DNA of 6,822 nt from an uncultured Mycoplasmatota bacterium (GTDB lineage Bacteria > Bacillota_I > Bacilli_A > RF39 > UBA660): assembly GCA_948437815.1 (NCBI GenBank), contig CAOJKG010000045.1, positions 1 to 6,822 on the forward strand. Direction: 5' to 3'. Position numbers and translations under genes: made by a program. This document shows positions 1-5,502 of the stretch, piece after piece (positions within the stretch are counted from its first letter, which is position 1; the number at the start of each line of letters is the position of its first letter). Below the pieces are notes generated by a model. It was not told where the DNA came from. It was given only the letters and a program-made list of their open reading frames with translations, and ran no database searches.

Positions 1-31
1 TTTTTTTCTTTTATTTATATATATTAAATGG

Positions 32-37
32 TATAAT
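32..37 (+). promoter_or_regulatory. Putative -10 box (TATAAT) for the 62-1055 operon
   Basis: A perfect TATAAT lies 24 bases before the first start codon. No good -35 box sits at the right distance: the region near 9-14 reads TTTTAT. The promoter is therefore either weak in the -35 element or is only an AT-rich coincidence. The T run at 1-7 could be the tail of a terminator belonging to a gene left of the window. Confidence 0.5.
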
Positions 38-61
38 ATAGTTAGTTAAGAAGGTGGATTT

Positions 62-451
62 ATGTTATATGTATTTTTAATAATTGGAATCATTTTCTTA
101 ATATGGCTTTTCTGTTATTTTAAAAATAAAAAAGCTAAATATATTTTACCTTATTTAATATTAATTTTTATAACACCTTTTTATGAATTATTAGATAAAT
201 TATTATTTTTAAAAGTTTTTGGTTGTGGGTGTGTGCCAGAAACTAAGAAAAATATGTTAGGTATTGGATTTAATGCGAATGATTTAAGAATAACATGTTA
301 TTTTTTACTAAGTATTTTTATATTTTGGTATAGTTTTAAATTAAGTAGAAATTTTAAAAGAAAAGATGAAAAGATTGTTTATGGAGTTAGTACTCTTATA
401 ATTAATTTATTTGTCATATATTATATTAATAAAATATTTATGTGGATGTGA
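62..451 (+). CDS. Small four-helix membrane protein with extracytoplasmic GCGC loop, unknown function
   Basis: I do not recognise this 129-residue protein as a named family. Four hydrophobic segments are visible, at about residues 3-20, 27-43, 77-94 and 107-127. Lys-rich stretches at 21-26 and 95-104 should be cytoplasmic by the positive-inside rule. That places the loop at about 50-76 outside the membrane. This loop carries the distinctive motif FGCGCVP (53-59) and then FNANDLR (70-76), which look conserved in character rather than random. The start is ATG at 62, preceded by AGAAGGTGG at 49-57. The stop lies only four bases before the start of the phosphatidyltransferase gene, so the two are almost certainly co-transcribed and perhaps translationally coupled. 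A role linked to the membrane or to phospholipids is an inference from that pairing only. Confidence 0.85.
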   Translation: MLYVFLIIGIIFLIWLFCYFKNKKAKYILPYLILIFITPFYELLDKLLFLKVFGCGCVPETKKNMLGIGFNANDLRITCYFLLSIFIFWYSFKLSRNFKRKDEKIVYGVSTLIINLFVIYYINKIFMWM

Positions 452-455
452 TATT

Positions 456-1055
456 ATGAAAATATTAACGAATTTAATTACAACTTCAAGATTATTTTTA
501 ACTATTGTTTTGATATGTTTATATGAAAGTATTCCTAATTATTTATTTTTAATTTTTGTTGCTTTAATTTTTTCAACAGATTTTATTGATGGGAAATTAG
601 CGCGAGGATTTCATGTAGAAACTTTTTATGGAAGTTTAATGGATACAGTCGCAGATAAAGTTCTTAATATAGCTTTATTATTACCTTTAATTAAAATTAC
701 TAAATGGTTTTATTTATTATTAGCTTTAGAAGTAACTATTTTGCTTGTTAATACAATTGGAACTATTCATGGTAAGAAAACTAGAAGTTTATTTTTAGGG
801 AAAGTTAAAATGTGGTTTATATTTTTTACTATTATTTTAGGGTATGCGACTATATTTAATTATTTAAATAATATTTATGCTTTAATAACTTTAGTTTTAA
901 CTATAATTTGTGAAATAATTGTTATTATAGATTATATTATATTTTTATTAAAACAAGAAAAGAATACCAATCGTTTTAAAATTAAAAGCTTTGATGATTT
1001 AATATATTTCTTATTTGATACTGATTATTATAAGAGTACTTTAGTTAAAAAATAA
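456..1055 (+). CDS. CDP-alcohol phosphatidyltransferase family protein (PgsA-like)
   Basis: This integral membrane enzyme should transfer a phosphatidyl group from CDP-diacylglycerol to a small alcohol. The most likely acceptor is glycerol-3-phosphate, the committed step to phosphatidylglycerol. The complete family signature is present: D42-x2-D45-G46-x2-A49-R50-x8-G59-x3-D63-x3-D67, whose four aspartates bind the metal and CDP. The N-terminal N6-L-I-T-T-S-R12 resembles the NxLTxxR start of PgsA proteins. Five or so further hydrophobic segments follow, and the length of 199 residues is normal. The last 35 or so residues form a hydrophilic tail (about 165-199) that I cannot assign. ATG at 456 is chosen because it gives the PgsA-like N-terminus and follows GGATGTGAT. 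The frame is also open from 411, but that start would overlap the upstream gene. The family is secure; the acceptor alcohol is not, because pgsA paralogues share the same motif. Confidence 0.85.
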   Translation: MKILTNLITTSRLFLTIVLICLYESIPNYLFLIFVALIFSTDFIDGKLARGFHVETFYGSLMDTVADKVLNIALLLPLIKITKWFYLLLALEVTILLVNTIGTIHGKKTRSLFLGKVKMWFIFFTIILGYATIFNYLNNIYALITLVLTIICEIIVIIDYIIFLLKQEKNTNRFKIKSFDDLIYFLFDTDYYKSTLVKK

Positions 1056-1057
1056 TG

Positions 1058-1086
1058 GATGCAACTTAAACTAGCATCATTTTTTT
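1058..1086 (+). terminator. Rho-independent terminator after the phosphatidyltransferase gene
   Basis: GATGC (1058-1062) pairs with GCATC (1074-1078) across an 11-base loop and is followed by a T run at 1080-1086. It begins three bases after the stop codon. The flanking A and T runs can extend the stem past a bulged G. Confidence 0.75.
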
Positions 1087-1103
1087 GTTAGTGCAAGTGT
1101 GTG

Positions 1104-1131
1104 TTGGTAGAGAAAAAGACATTGCTATTAT
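1104..1131 (+). promoter_or_regulatory. Probable sigma-A promoter for the membrane XRE regulator
   Basis: TTGGTA (1104-1109) and TATTAT (1126-1131) are separated by 16 bases. This places a transcript start near 1138, some 20 bases before the ribosome binding site. The site makes an initiation codon at 1101 impossible for transcripts starting here. Confidence 0.5.
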
Positions 1132-1148
1132 ATGATGGATTTATGTTT

Positions 1149-1156
1149 GGAGGTGA
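1149..1156 (+). promoter_or_regulatory. Ribosome binding site GGAGGTGA deciding the start at 1161
   Basis: GGAGGTGA lies four bases before ATG 1161, and the protein from that ATG begins exactly where XRE domains begin. The frame is open back to a GTG at 1101, but the extra 20 residues match nothing in the family. Confidence 0.9.
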
Positions 1157-1160
1157 GTTT

Positions 1161-2057
1161 ATGAACTTAAGTGAAAATTTACAAAATCTTAGAAAAGCAA
1201 AGGGAATGAGTCAAGAGGAATTAGCAGAAAAACTAGATGTTTCAAGACAAGCTGTATCAAAGTGGGAAACAGGAGAGACTAGTCCAGAAACAGAAAAAAT
1301 AATTATGATATGTGATTTATTTGATTGTACGATGGATGATTTAATTAAGGGAAAAGTTATGCCAGAAATTAATGTATCTAAAAAAGCTTATGATAAATTT
1401 ATGAATAAATTTAGTAAAGGAATGGCTTTTGGGGTTTTTATGATTTTAGTTGGAGTTACACTTTTACTTACAATTATTGGTTTGGCTCCTAAAGATTCTT
1501 TGGATAGATATATAATTATTGGGGTAGTCGTTTTAATGTTTTTTGTAATTATTACAGTTCCAATATTTATTATTCTAGGTATTAAAATGGATAGTTTGCA
1601 AAGAAAATATAAAGATGTTAAAAATTTTTATAGTGTAGAAGAACAAGAAAAGTTTGAAACGAAATTTGCTTATTTATTAGCAAGCGTTGTATCAATTATT
1701 TTAATTGGTGTTATAGTTTTGATTCTTTTAATTGGACTTAATATATTTGATATTAAAGATATTTTAGCATATGCAATATTTATGGTGTTTATTACTATTA
1801 CAGTTCCACTTCTTGTGTATGCTGGAATCCAAAAAAGTAAATATGATATGGATAGTTTAAGAAATGGACATATGAGATTGAGTAAAGAGGCTGAAGAAAA
1901 AATAGGACGAATAAGTGCAGTCATTATGATATGTGCAACTATTATTTATTTTATTTTAGGATTTGTATTTAAGCTTTGGACTATTAATTGGATAGTTTAT
2001 CCAATTGGTGGAATGATTTGTGGTATTGTGTCAGTAATAAACTCTAAAGAAGATTAG
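1161..2057 (+). CDS. XRE-family helix-turn-helix regulator fused to a six-helix membrane domain
   Basis: The 298-residue protein starts with a textbook Cro/C1-type helix-turn-helix domain (about residues 3-62). Its core is MSQEELAEKLDVSRQAVSKWE (16-36), with Q30-A-V-S-K-W35 as the recognition helix. A linker (63-86) leads to six predicted membrane helices at about 88-108, 117-141, 169-193, 202-223, 250-270 and 274-293. This architecture is common in low-GC Bacillota, where such proteins are thought to be membrane-tethered regulators sensing the envelope; the ligand and DNA targets cannot be read here. The membrane part contains an internal repeat: segments about 128-186 and 210-267 share an ITVP helix, a GI turn, an MDSL motif and an acidic/Lys-rich cytoplasmic loop. 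The gene stands alone between two terminators, which suggests a self-contained regulator, perhaps autoregulated. Confidence 0.9.
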   Translation: MNLSENLQNLRKAKGMSQEELAEKLDVSRQAVSKWETGETSPETEKIIMICDLFDCTMDDLIKGKVMPEINVSKKAYDKFMNKFSKGMAFGVFMILVGVTLLLTIIGLAPKDSLDRYIIIGVVVLMFFVIITVPIFIILGIKMDSLQRKYKDVKNFYSVEEQEKFETKFAYLLASVVSIILIGVIVLILLIGLNIFDIKDILAYAIFMVFITITVPLLVYAGIQKSKYDMDSLRNGHMRLSKEAEEKIGRISAVIMICATIIYFILGFVFKLWTINWIVYPIGGMICGIVSVINSKED

Positions 2058-2059
2058 TT

Positions 2060-2086
2060 AAACAGTTTTAAGCTGTTTTTTCTTTT
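2060..2086 (+). terminator. Rho-independent terminator after the XRE gene
   Basis: AAACAG (2060-2065) pairs with CTGTTT (2073-2078) around a 7-base loop. T-rich sequence (TTTTTTCTTTT) continues to 2086. It starts three bases past the stop codon. Confidence 0.75.
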
Positions 2087-2111
2087 GTTTAAAACATATT
2101 TATAGTATAAT
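2085..2111 (+). promoter_or_regulatory. Putative promoter of the base-sanitation operon
   Basis: TATAAT at 2106-2111 is a perfect -10 box. A weak -35 candidate TTGTTT lies at 2085-2090, with a short 15-base spacer. Transcription would begin near 2118. An ATG at 2120 would then be nearly leaderless, which supports the downstream ATG at 2132. Confidence 0.55.
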
Positions 2112-2121
2112 TTTATTACAT

Positions 2122-2127
2122 GGAGGT
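2122..2127 (+). promoter_or_regulatory. Ribosome binding site GGAGGT deciding the start at 2132
   Basis: GGAGGT sits four bases before ATG 2132. It is itself part of an in-frame ATG-GAG-GTA reading that opens at 2120. The Shine-Dalgarno position favours 2132. Confidence 0.8.
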
Positions 2128-2131
2128 AGAA

Positions 2132-2878
2132 ATGGATAAGATACGAATTTTAGATAAAGTTGATAAACTTATTAAGATGTATAAAAATGGTGAGTTAGGT
2201 GGAGAAGTTATGCCTGAGGATGCTAATCCTAAATTACTTAATTCTAGCTTAGAAAATTATTTATATTTTACTTTACCTATGGCTCTTAATTATAAAAGGA
2301 ATTCTTATACTTTGTGGGAGGGAGCTTTAAAAACTTATAATGATATTGAAACAAGATTTGTTTTTAATCCTAAAATAGTTTTAACTAAATCTTTTGAAGA
2401 AGTGAGCTTGGCTCTAACAAAATATAAAGTTGCACTGCAAAAAAACAAGCAAACAGAAATTTGGATAAAGTTATGCGAGACAATAGTTGAATTATTTGAT
2501 GGAGATGTTAGAAAGCTATTTGATAATTGTCATAATAATGTTGAGGAAATTAGAGATTTTATTCAAATTCATAATAAAAAGAAATTTCCTTATTTATCAG
2601 GGATTAAAATATGTAACTACTGGCTTTATGTTATCTATCAATATACAGATAGAGAGTATGTAAATATTCATAAGTTAACTGTTGCTCCTGATACCCATGT
2701 TTGTAAATCTACTCATGAATTAGGTTTAATAAATGATTTGGAGTTTAATAGTAGCAATGTTCAAACTATAACTATTAATAGATGGCAAGAATTATTAAAA
2801 AATACAAAATACAAACCAATTGATATTCATACACCTTTATGGCTTTGGAGTAGAAATGGTTTTAAGGAGATTTTATAA
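2132..2878 (+). CDS. HhH-GPD-like DNA glycosylase-fold protein (tentative)
   Basis: This 248-residue soluble, largely helical protein is not one I can name. Its second half resembles the HhH-GPD base-excision glycosylases (EndoIII/OGG1/AgoG type). F152-PYLSGIKICNYW is placed and built like the helix-hairpin-helix turn, with K159 where the catalytic lysine would fall. A187-like P186-D187-T-H-V matches the PxDTHV segment that carries the catalytic Asp. Such enzymes flip out a damaged base and cut its glycosidic bond. The K-to-D spacing of 28 residues is wider than the roughly 18-19 of EndoIII/OGG1, as in the archaeal AgoG branch. No Cys cluster for an iron-sulfur centre is present. A Trp-rich tail PLWLWSRNGF (235-244) is probably structural. 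Its TAA overlaps the next ATG by one base (TAATG), so it is translationally coupled to an NTP pyrophosphatase-like gene and then a UDG-like gene, which supports a base-repair role. It could instead be a non-DNA N-glycosylase of the same fold. Confidence 0.6.
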   Translation: MDKIRILDKVDKLIKMYKNGELGGEVMPEDANPKLLNSSLENYLYFTLPMALNYKRNSYTLWEGALKTYNDIETRFVFNPKIVLTKSFEEVSLALTKYKVALQKNKQTEIWIKLCETIVELFDGDVRKLFDNCHNNVEEIRDFIQIHNKKKFPYLSGIKICNYWLYVIYQYTDREYVNIHKLTVAPDTHVCKSTHELGLINDLEFNSSNVQTITINRWQELLKNTKYKPIDIHTPLWLWSRNGFKEIL

Positions 2879-3483
2879 TGAAAGTTTTATTTGCAACAAC
2901 TAATCAAGCTAAAATATTAAAATATAAAGAAGCATTAGAAAAAGAGGGAATAGAACTATTAACTCTGCAAGACTTGGATTTTAAATTGGATATTGATGAA
3001 AATGGAAAAGATGCTTTAGAAAATGCTTATATAAAAGCTAAAGCTTATTATGAAGTAACAGGTTTACCTACTATTGGAATGGATAATACCTTATTTATTG
3101 AAGAATTAGCTAGGGATAAACAACCTGGTACTTATGTAAGAAGAGTTAATGGTAAAGAATTAACGGATGATGAAATGATTCTCTATTATTCTAATTTAGT
3201 GAAAGAAAATGGTGGAAGATTGACAGCTAAATGGATTTATGGAATGGTAGTATGTACTAAAAAGGGAATTCATGAATTTTCTTGGTATAAAGATAAGTTT
3301 TATTTTGTGAGTAGCCCTAGTAGTATCAGAAATCCAGGATATCCTTTAGATTCTCTTAGTATATTACCTGAGTATAATAAATATTTTGTTGAACTTAATG
3401 AAGAAGAAAAGAAGGCTTATAAGAAAAAAGATAATATTGATGAAGTTATTTCATTTATCGTAAAATCTGTATCAGAAAATTAA
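2878..3483 (+). CDS. Divergent Ham1/RdgB-like non-canonical NTP pyrophosphatase
   Basis: Family members hydrolyse dITP, XTP and similar wrong purine triphosphates to monophosphates, keeping them out of DNA and RNA. The N-terminal half fits well: A6-T-T-N-Q-A-K12 matches the nucleotide-binding SxNxxK, and G43-K-D-A-L-E-N-A-Y-I-K53-A matches the FxENAxxKA helix. G67-M-D69-N-T-L replaces ADDSGL and keeps the second, catalytic Asp. P83-G-T-Y-V-R-R matches PGxYSAR. The C-terminal half is unusual. The base-recognition FGYDP loop is replaced by N152-PGYPLDSLS, and after the E-E-K178 motif the usual SHR is missing (KKKDNIDE instead). The length, 201 residues, is normal. The start overlaps the upstream stop by one base and follows AAGGAGA at 2864-2870. 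I am confident of the superfamily; substrate specificity for ITP/XTP is doubtful because the base-contacting residues differ. Confidence 0.8.
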   Translation: MKVLFATTNQAKILKYKEALEKEGIELLTLQDLDFKLDIDENGKDALENAYIKAKAYYEVTGLPTIGMDNTLFIEELARDKQPGTYVRRVNGKELTDDEMILYYSNLVKENGGRLTAKWIYGMVVCTKKGIHEFSWYKDKFYFVSSPSSIRNPGYPLDSLSILPEYNKYFVELNEEEKKAYKKKDNIDEVISFIVKSVSEN

Positions 3484-3494
3484 TGGTGATGTAA

Positions 3495-4157
3495 ATGAAT
3501 TTAGATGAATTAAAAATAAAATATGATAAGTTACAACTGAAATATGGAGCTAAAGAATTGGATTCTATTTATAATGGAGGAAAGAGTGATAATCCTGATA
3601 TTTGTTTTGTTTTTATGAATCCAACTGGAAGAAATATAGCTTCTTTAAAAACTTGGGAGGGAATAAAATCTCCTTGGATAGGAACTAAAAATGTTTGGGA
3701 TTTATTTGATGCTTTAGATTTAATTGATAAAGATATTTATGCAAGAATAAAAAGTATGAAAGGAAGTGAATGGACTCCTCTATTTGCATTAGAAGTTTAT
3801 AAAAATGTTACAGAACATAATTTTTTTATAACTAATTTAGGAAAGTGCACACAAATTGATGCTAGACCTTTAAAAGATGAAGTATTAAAAAAATATTTGA
3901 ATTTATTATATCAAGAAATAGCTATTGTAAATCCTAAAGTTGTTATTTTGTTTGGTAATCAAGTTAGTTCTATTGTTTTAGATAAAAAAATATCTGTATC
4001 TATGAATAGAAAAGTTTGTCATATTAAAAAGATTAAAGGAAAAGAGTATAAGTTCTATCCGGTTTTTTATCCAGTGGGTAATGGAAGATTTAATATAGAT
4101 AAATCTATTGAGGATATAAAATGGATTATAAAAGAAGAATTAGAGAAAGTAAAATAA
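3495..4157 (+). CDS. Uracil-DNA glycosylase superfamily protein, divergent
   Basis: The 220-residue protein has the plan of family 4/5-type uracil-DNA glycosylases. I36-C-F-V-F-M-N-P-T-G45 corresponds to the first motif (FVGEAPG). S59-P-W-I-G-T-K-N-V-W-D-L-F corresponds to the PFVGxAGxLLD helix. I112-T-N-L-G-K-C118 followed by R124-P and D128-E matches ITNxxKCxPxxNRxPxxxE. N146-P-K-V-V-I-L-F-G154 matches the PKxIxxLG strand. The final motif, normally His-Pro-Ser/Ala, reads Y192-P-V-G-N-G-R-F, so the usual His is replaced by Tyr. The iron-sulfur cysteine set of family 4 is absent; the only cysteines are C37, C118 and C175. The role is probably removal of uracil or another altered base from DNA, but the motif changes leave the substrate open. 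The start ATG 3495 follows GGTGATG, 11 bases after the pyrophosphatase-like gene, so it is the last member of the operon. No convincing terminator follows. Confidence 0.75.
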   Translation: MNLDELKIKYDKLQLKYGAKELDSIYNGGKSDNPDICFVFMNPTGRNIASLKTWEGIKSPWIGTKNVWDLFDALDLIDKDIYARIKSMKGSEWTPLFALEVYKNVTEHNFFITNLGKCTQIDARPLKDEVLKKYLNLLYQEIAIVNPKVVILFGNQVSSIVLDKKISVSMNRKVCHIKKIKGKEYKFYPVFYPVGNGRFNIDKSIEDIKWIIKEELEKVK

Positions 4158-4168
4158 AAATATTTTTA

Positions 4169-4197
4169 TTGCAAAAAAATATAAAATAAATTAAACT
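4169..4197 (+). promoter_or_regulatory. Possible promoter for the short-chain reductase gene
   Basis: TTGCAA (4169-4174) and TAAACT (4192-4197) are spaced by 17 bases and each match consensus at four of six positions. The region is so AT-rich that chance matches are likely. Read-through from the upstream operon remains possible. Confidence 0.35.
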
Positions 4198-4220
4198 TAG
4201 TATAGAAAGATGTGATAATT

Positions 4221-4955
4221 ATGTTAAAAGATAAAGTAGCAATAATAACTGGTGGGACTAGAGGTATTGGTTTTGAGATAGCAAAACTATTTTTGAAAAA
4301 TAATGCAAAGGTTATTATATTTGGGAGTAGAGAGGAAAGCGTAAATGAAGCTTTAGAAAAATTAAAAGAAGAAGGGTTTAATGCTAAAGGATATGCACCT
4401 CTATTATCAGATATGGAGGAAGTAAGAAATACTTTTGCTAAAATAAATGATGAATTTGGACATATTGATATTTTAATTAATAATGCAGGTATTTCTTCTA
4501 GTACTAAATTAGAAAATTATACAGAAGATGAATATAATAAAATAACAGATTTAAATATTAAATCGGTGTTTGTATGTTCTAAAGAAATAGTTCCTTATTT
4601 AAAGGAAACTAAAGGAGTTATAATTAATACAAGCTCAATGGTTAGTATTTATGGTCAACCATCTGGGGTGATGTATCCAACTAGTAAATTTGCGGTTAAT
4701 GGAATGACTAAATCTTTAGCTAGGGAACTTGCACCTTTAGGAATTAGAGTTAATGCAGTAGCTCCTGGTATAACTAATACAGATATGGTAGCAAATCTTC
4801 CTAAAGAAATGATTGAACCTTTAATAAAAAGTATTCCTTTAGGTCGAATTGGGGAACCGATAGATGTTGCTAATGCCTTTTTGTTTTTAGCTAGTGATAT
4901 GGCTAGTTATGTTACTGGTAATATCTTAAGTGTTGATGGTTGTGCTAGAGCATAA
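4221..4955 (+). CDS. Short-chain dehydrogenase/reductase, FabG-like
   Basis: This 244-residue NAD(P)-dependent oxidoreductase most resembles 3-oxoacyl-ACP reductase FabG, which reduces the beta-keto group in fatty acid elongation. The Rossmann motif T10-G-G-T-R-G15-I-G17 is followed by G35-S-R37, whose Arg suggests NADP(H). N87-N-A-G90 is conserved. The full catalytic tetrad is present: N112, S139, Y152 and K156 in YPTSK. A178-like PG motif (V-A-P-G-I) follows the active site, and V-D-G closes the protein as in FabG. Length is typical. ATG 4221 is preferred over an in-frame GTG at 4212 because GATGTGAT lies just upstream of it and the family begins with a short MxxKVAxITG stretch. It is not in a fab cluster, so it may act on another carbonyl substrate; SDR specificity cannot be decided from motifs. 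A GAAA-loop hairpin follows the stop. Confidence 0.88.
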   Translation: MLKDKVAIITGGTRGIGFEIAKLFLKNNAKVIIFGSREESVNEALEKLKEEGFNAKGYAPLLSDMEEVRNTFAKINDEFGHIDILINNAGISSSTKLENYTEDEYNKITDLNIKSVFVCSKEIVPYLKETKGVIINTSSMVSIYGQPSGVMYPTSKFAVNGMTKSLARELAPLGIRVNAVAPGITNTDMVANLPKEMIEPLIKSIPLGRIGEPIDVANAFLFLASDMASYVTGNILSVDGCARA

Positions 4956-4958
4956 AAG

Positions 4959-4984
4959 AAATAGTGAAAACTATTTTTCTTTTT
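4959..4984 (+). terminator. Terminator hairpin with GAAA tetraloop between the SDR and MBL genes
   Basis: AAATAGT (4959-4965) pairs perfectly with ACTATTT (4970-4976) around the GNRA-type tetraloop GAAA. TTCTTTTT follows up to 4984. It begins just after the SDR stop and ends directly against the Shine-Dalgarno of the next gene, with no room for a promoter between them. Confidence 0.75.
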
Positions 4985-4992
4985 AAAGGAGA
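4985..4992 (+). promoter_or_regulatory. Ribosome binding site AAAGGAGA of the MBL-fold gene
   Basis: AAAGGAGA sits six bases before ATG 4999 and abuts the T tract of the preceding terminator. The terminator and the ribosome binding site are therefore continuous on one transcript. Confidence 0.8.
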
Positions 4993-4998
4993 TTTATT

Positions 4999-5502
4999 AT
5001 GGAAATTAAAATTTTAAAATTAGGAGTACTTAGAACTAATTGTTATATAGTTATCAAAAATGGTAACTCTTTAATTATTGACCCTGCTAGTGATGCAGAT
5101 AAAATAATTGAGGCTTGTAAAGATTATAAAGTTACAGGGATTTTAGTAACTCATCATCATTTTGACCATATCTTAGCTTTAGATACTATCGAAAAATATT
5201 ATAATTTGAAACATAATACTCATACTAATAATGGCTTTAATTACGAAGTCATTAAAACACCAGGACATGCTCATGATGGACTTACGTTTTATTTTAAAGA
5301 TGAGAAAGTTATGTTTACAGGTGATTTTATTTTTTATCATACTTGTGGAAGGTATGACCTTGAAACCTCTAATAAGGAAGATATGAAAAAGAGTCTAGAT
5401 ATGATAAAAGAATATGATGATGATATAGTGTTTTATCCAGGTCATGGAAGAACAGGAATTTTAGGTGAAGAAAAACAGCTTTTTGATACTTATATAAATT
5501 AA
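4999..5502 (+). CDS. Small MBL-fold hydrolase, glyoxalase II-like
   Basis: This metallo-beta-lactamase-fold enzyme has every metal ligand of the glyoxalase II type: H52-x-H54-x-D56-H57, H90 in TPGH, D109 in TGD and H149 in YPGHG, enough for a dinuclear zinc or iron site. G117-R-Y-D120 matches the GRxD motif of bacterial YqgX/YcbL-type glyoxalase II proteins. The N-terminus L11-R-T-N-C-Y-I and I27-D-P-A also match that group. At 167 residues it is shorter than the usual 200-210. Between about residues 66 and 83 the normal loop and strand segment is missing, so the lid over the active site is reduced. It probably hydrolyses a thioester or related small metabolite in the cytoplasm; the substrate is not readable. 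Convergent gerQ lies directly downstream, separated by a shared palindromic terminator. Confidence 0.88.
   Translation: MEIKILKLGVLRTNCYIVIKNGNSLIIDPASDADKIIEACKDYKVTGILVTHHHFDHILALDTIEKYYNLKHNTHTNNGFNYEVIKTPGHAHDGLTFYFKDEKVMFTGDFIFYHTCGRYDLETSNKEDMKKSLDMIKEYDDDIVFYPGHGRTGILGEEKQLFDTYIN

Noticed and set aside
411..455. Upstream start for the phosphatidyltransferase gene
   Set aside because: It would overlap the previous gene by 41 bases and add residues not seen in the family.
1101..1160. GTG start extending the XRE regulator by 20 residues
   Set aside because: The codon lies inside the likely promoter and lacks a ribosome binding site; ATG 1161 has an excellent one and gives the standard domain start.
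1670..1924. 84-residue open frame on the minus strand
   Set aside because: It lies wholly inside the XRE membrane-regulator gene on the other strand, has no ribosome binding site, and matches the reverse of a strongly supported domain.
4159..4182. AT-only inverted repeat (ATATTTTT / AAAAATAT) as a terminator for the three-gene operon
   Set aside because: The stem has no G-C pair and no T tract follows, so termination is unlikely; it also overlaps a possible promoter. Chance symmetry in AT-rich DNA explains it.
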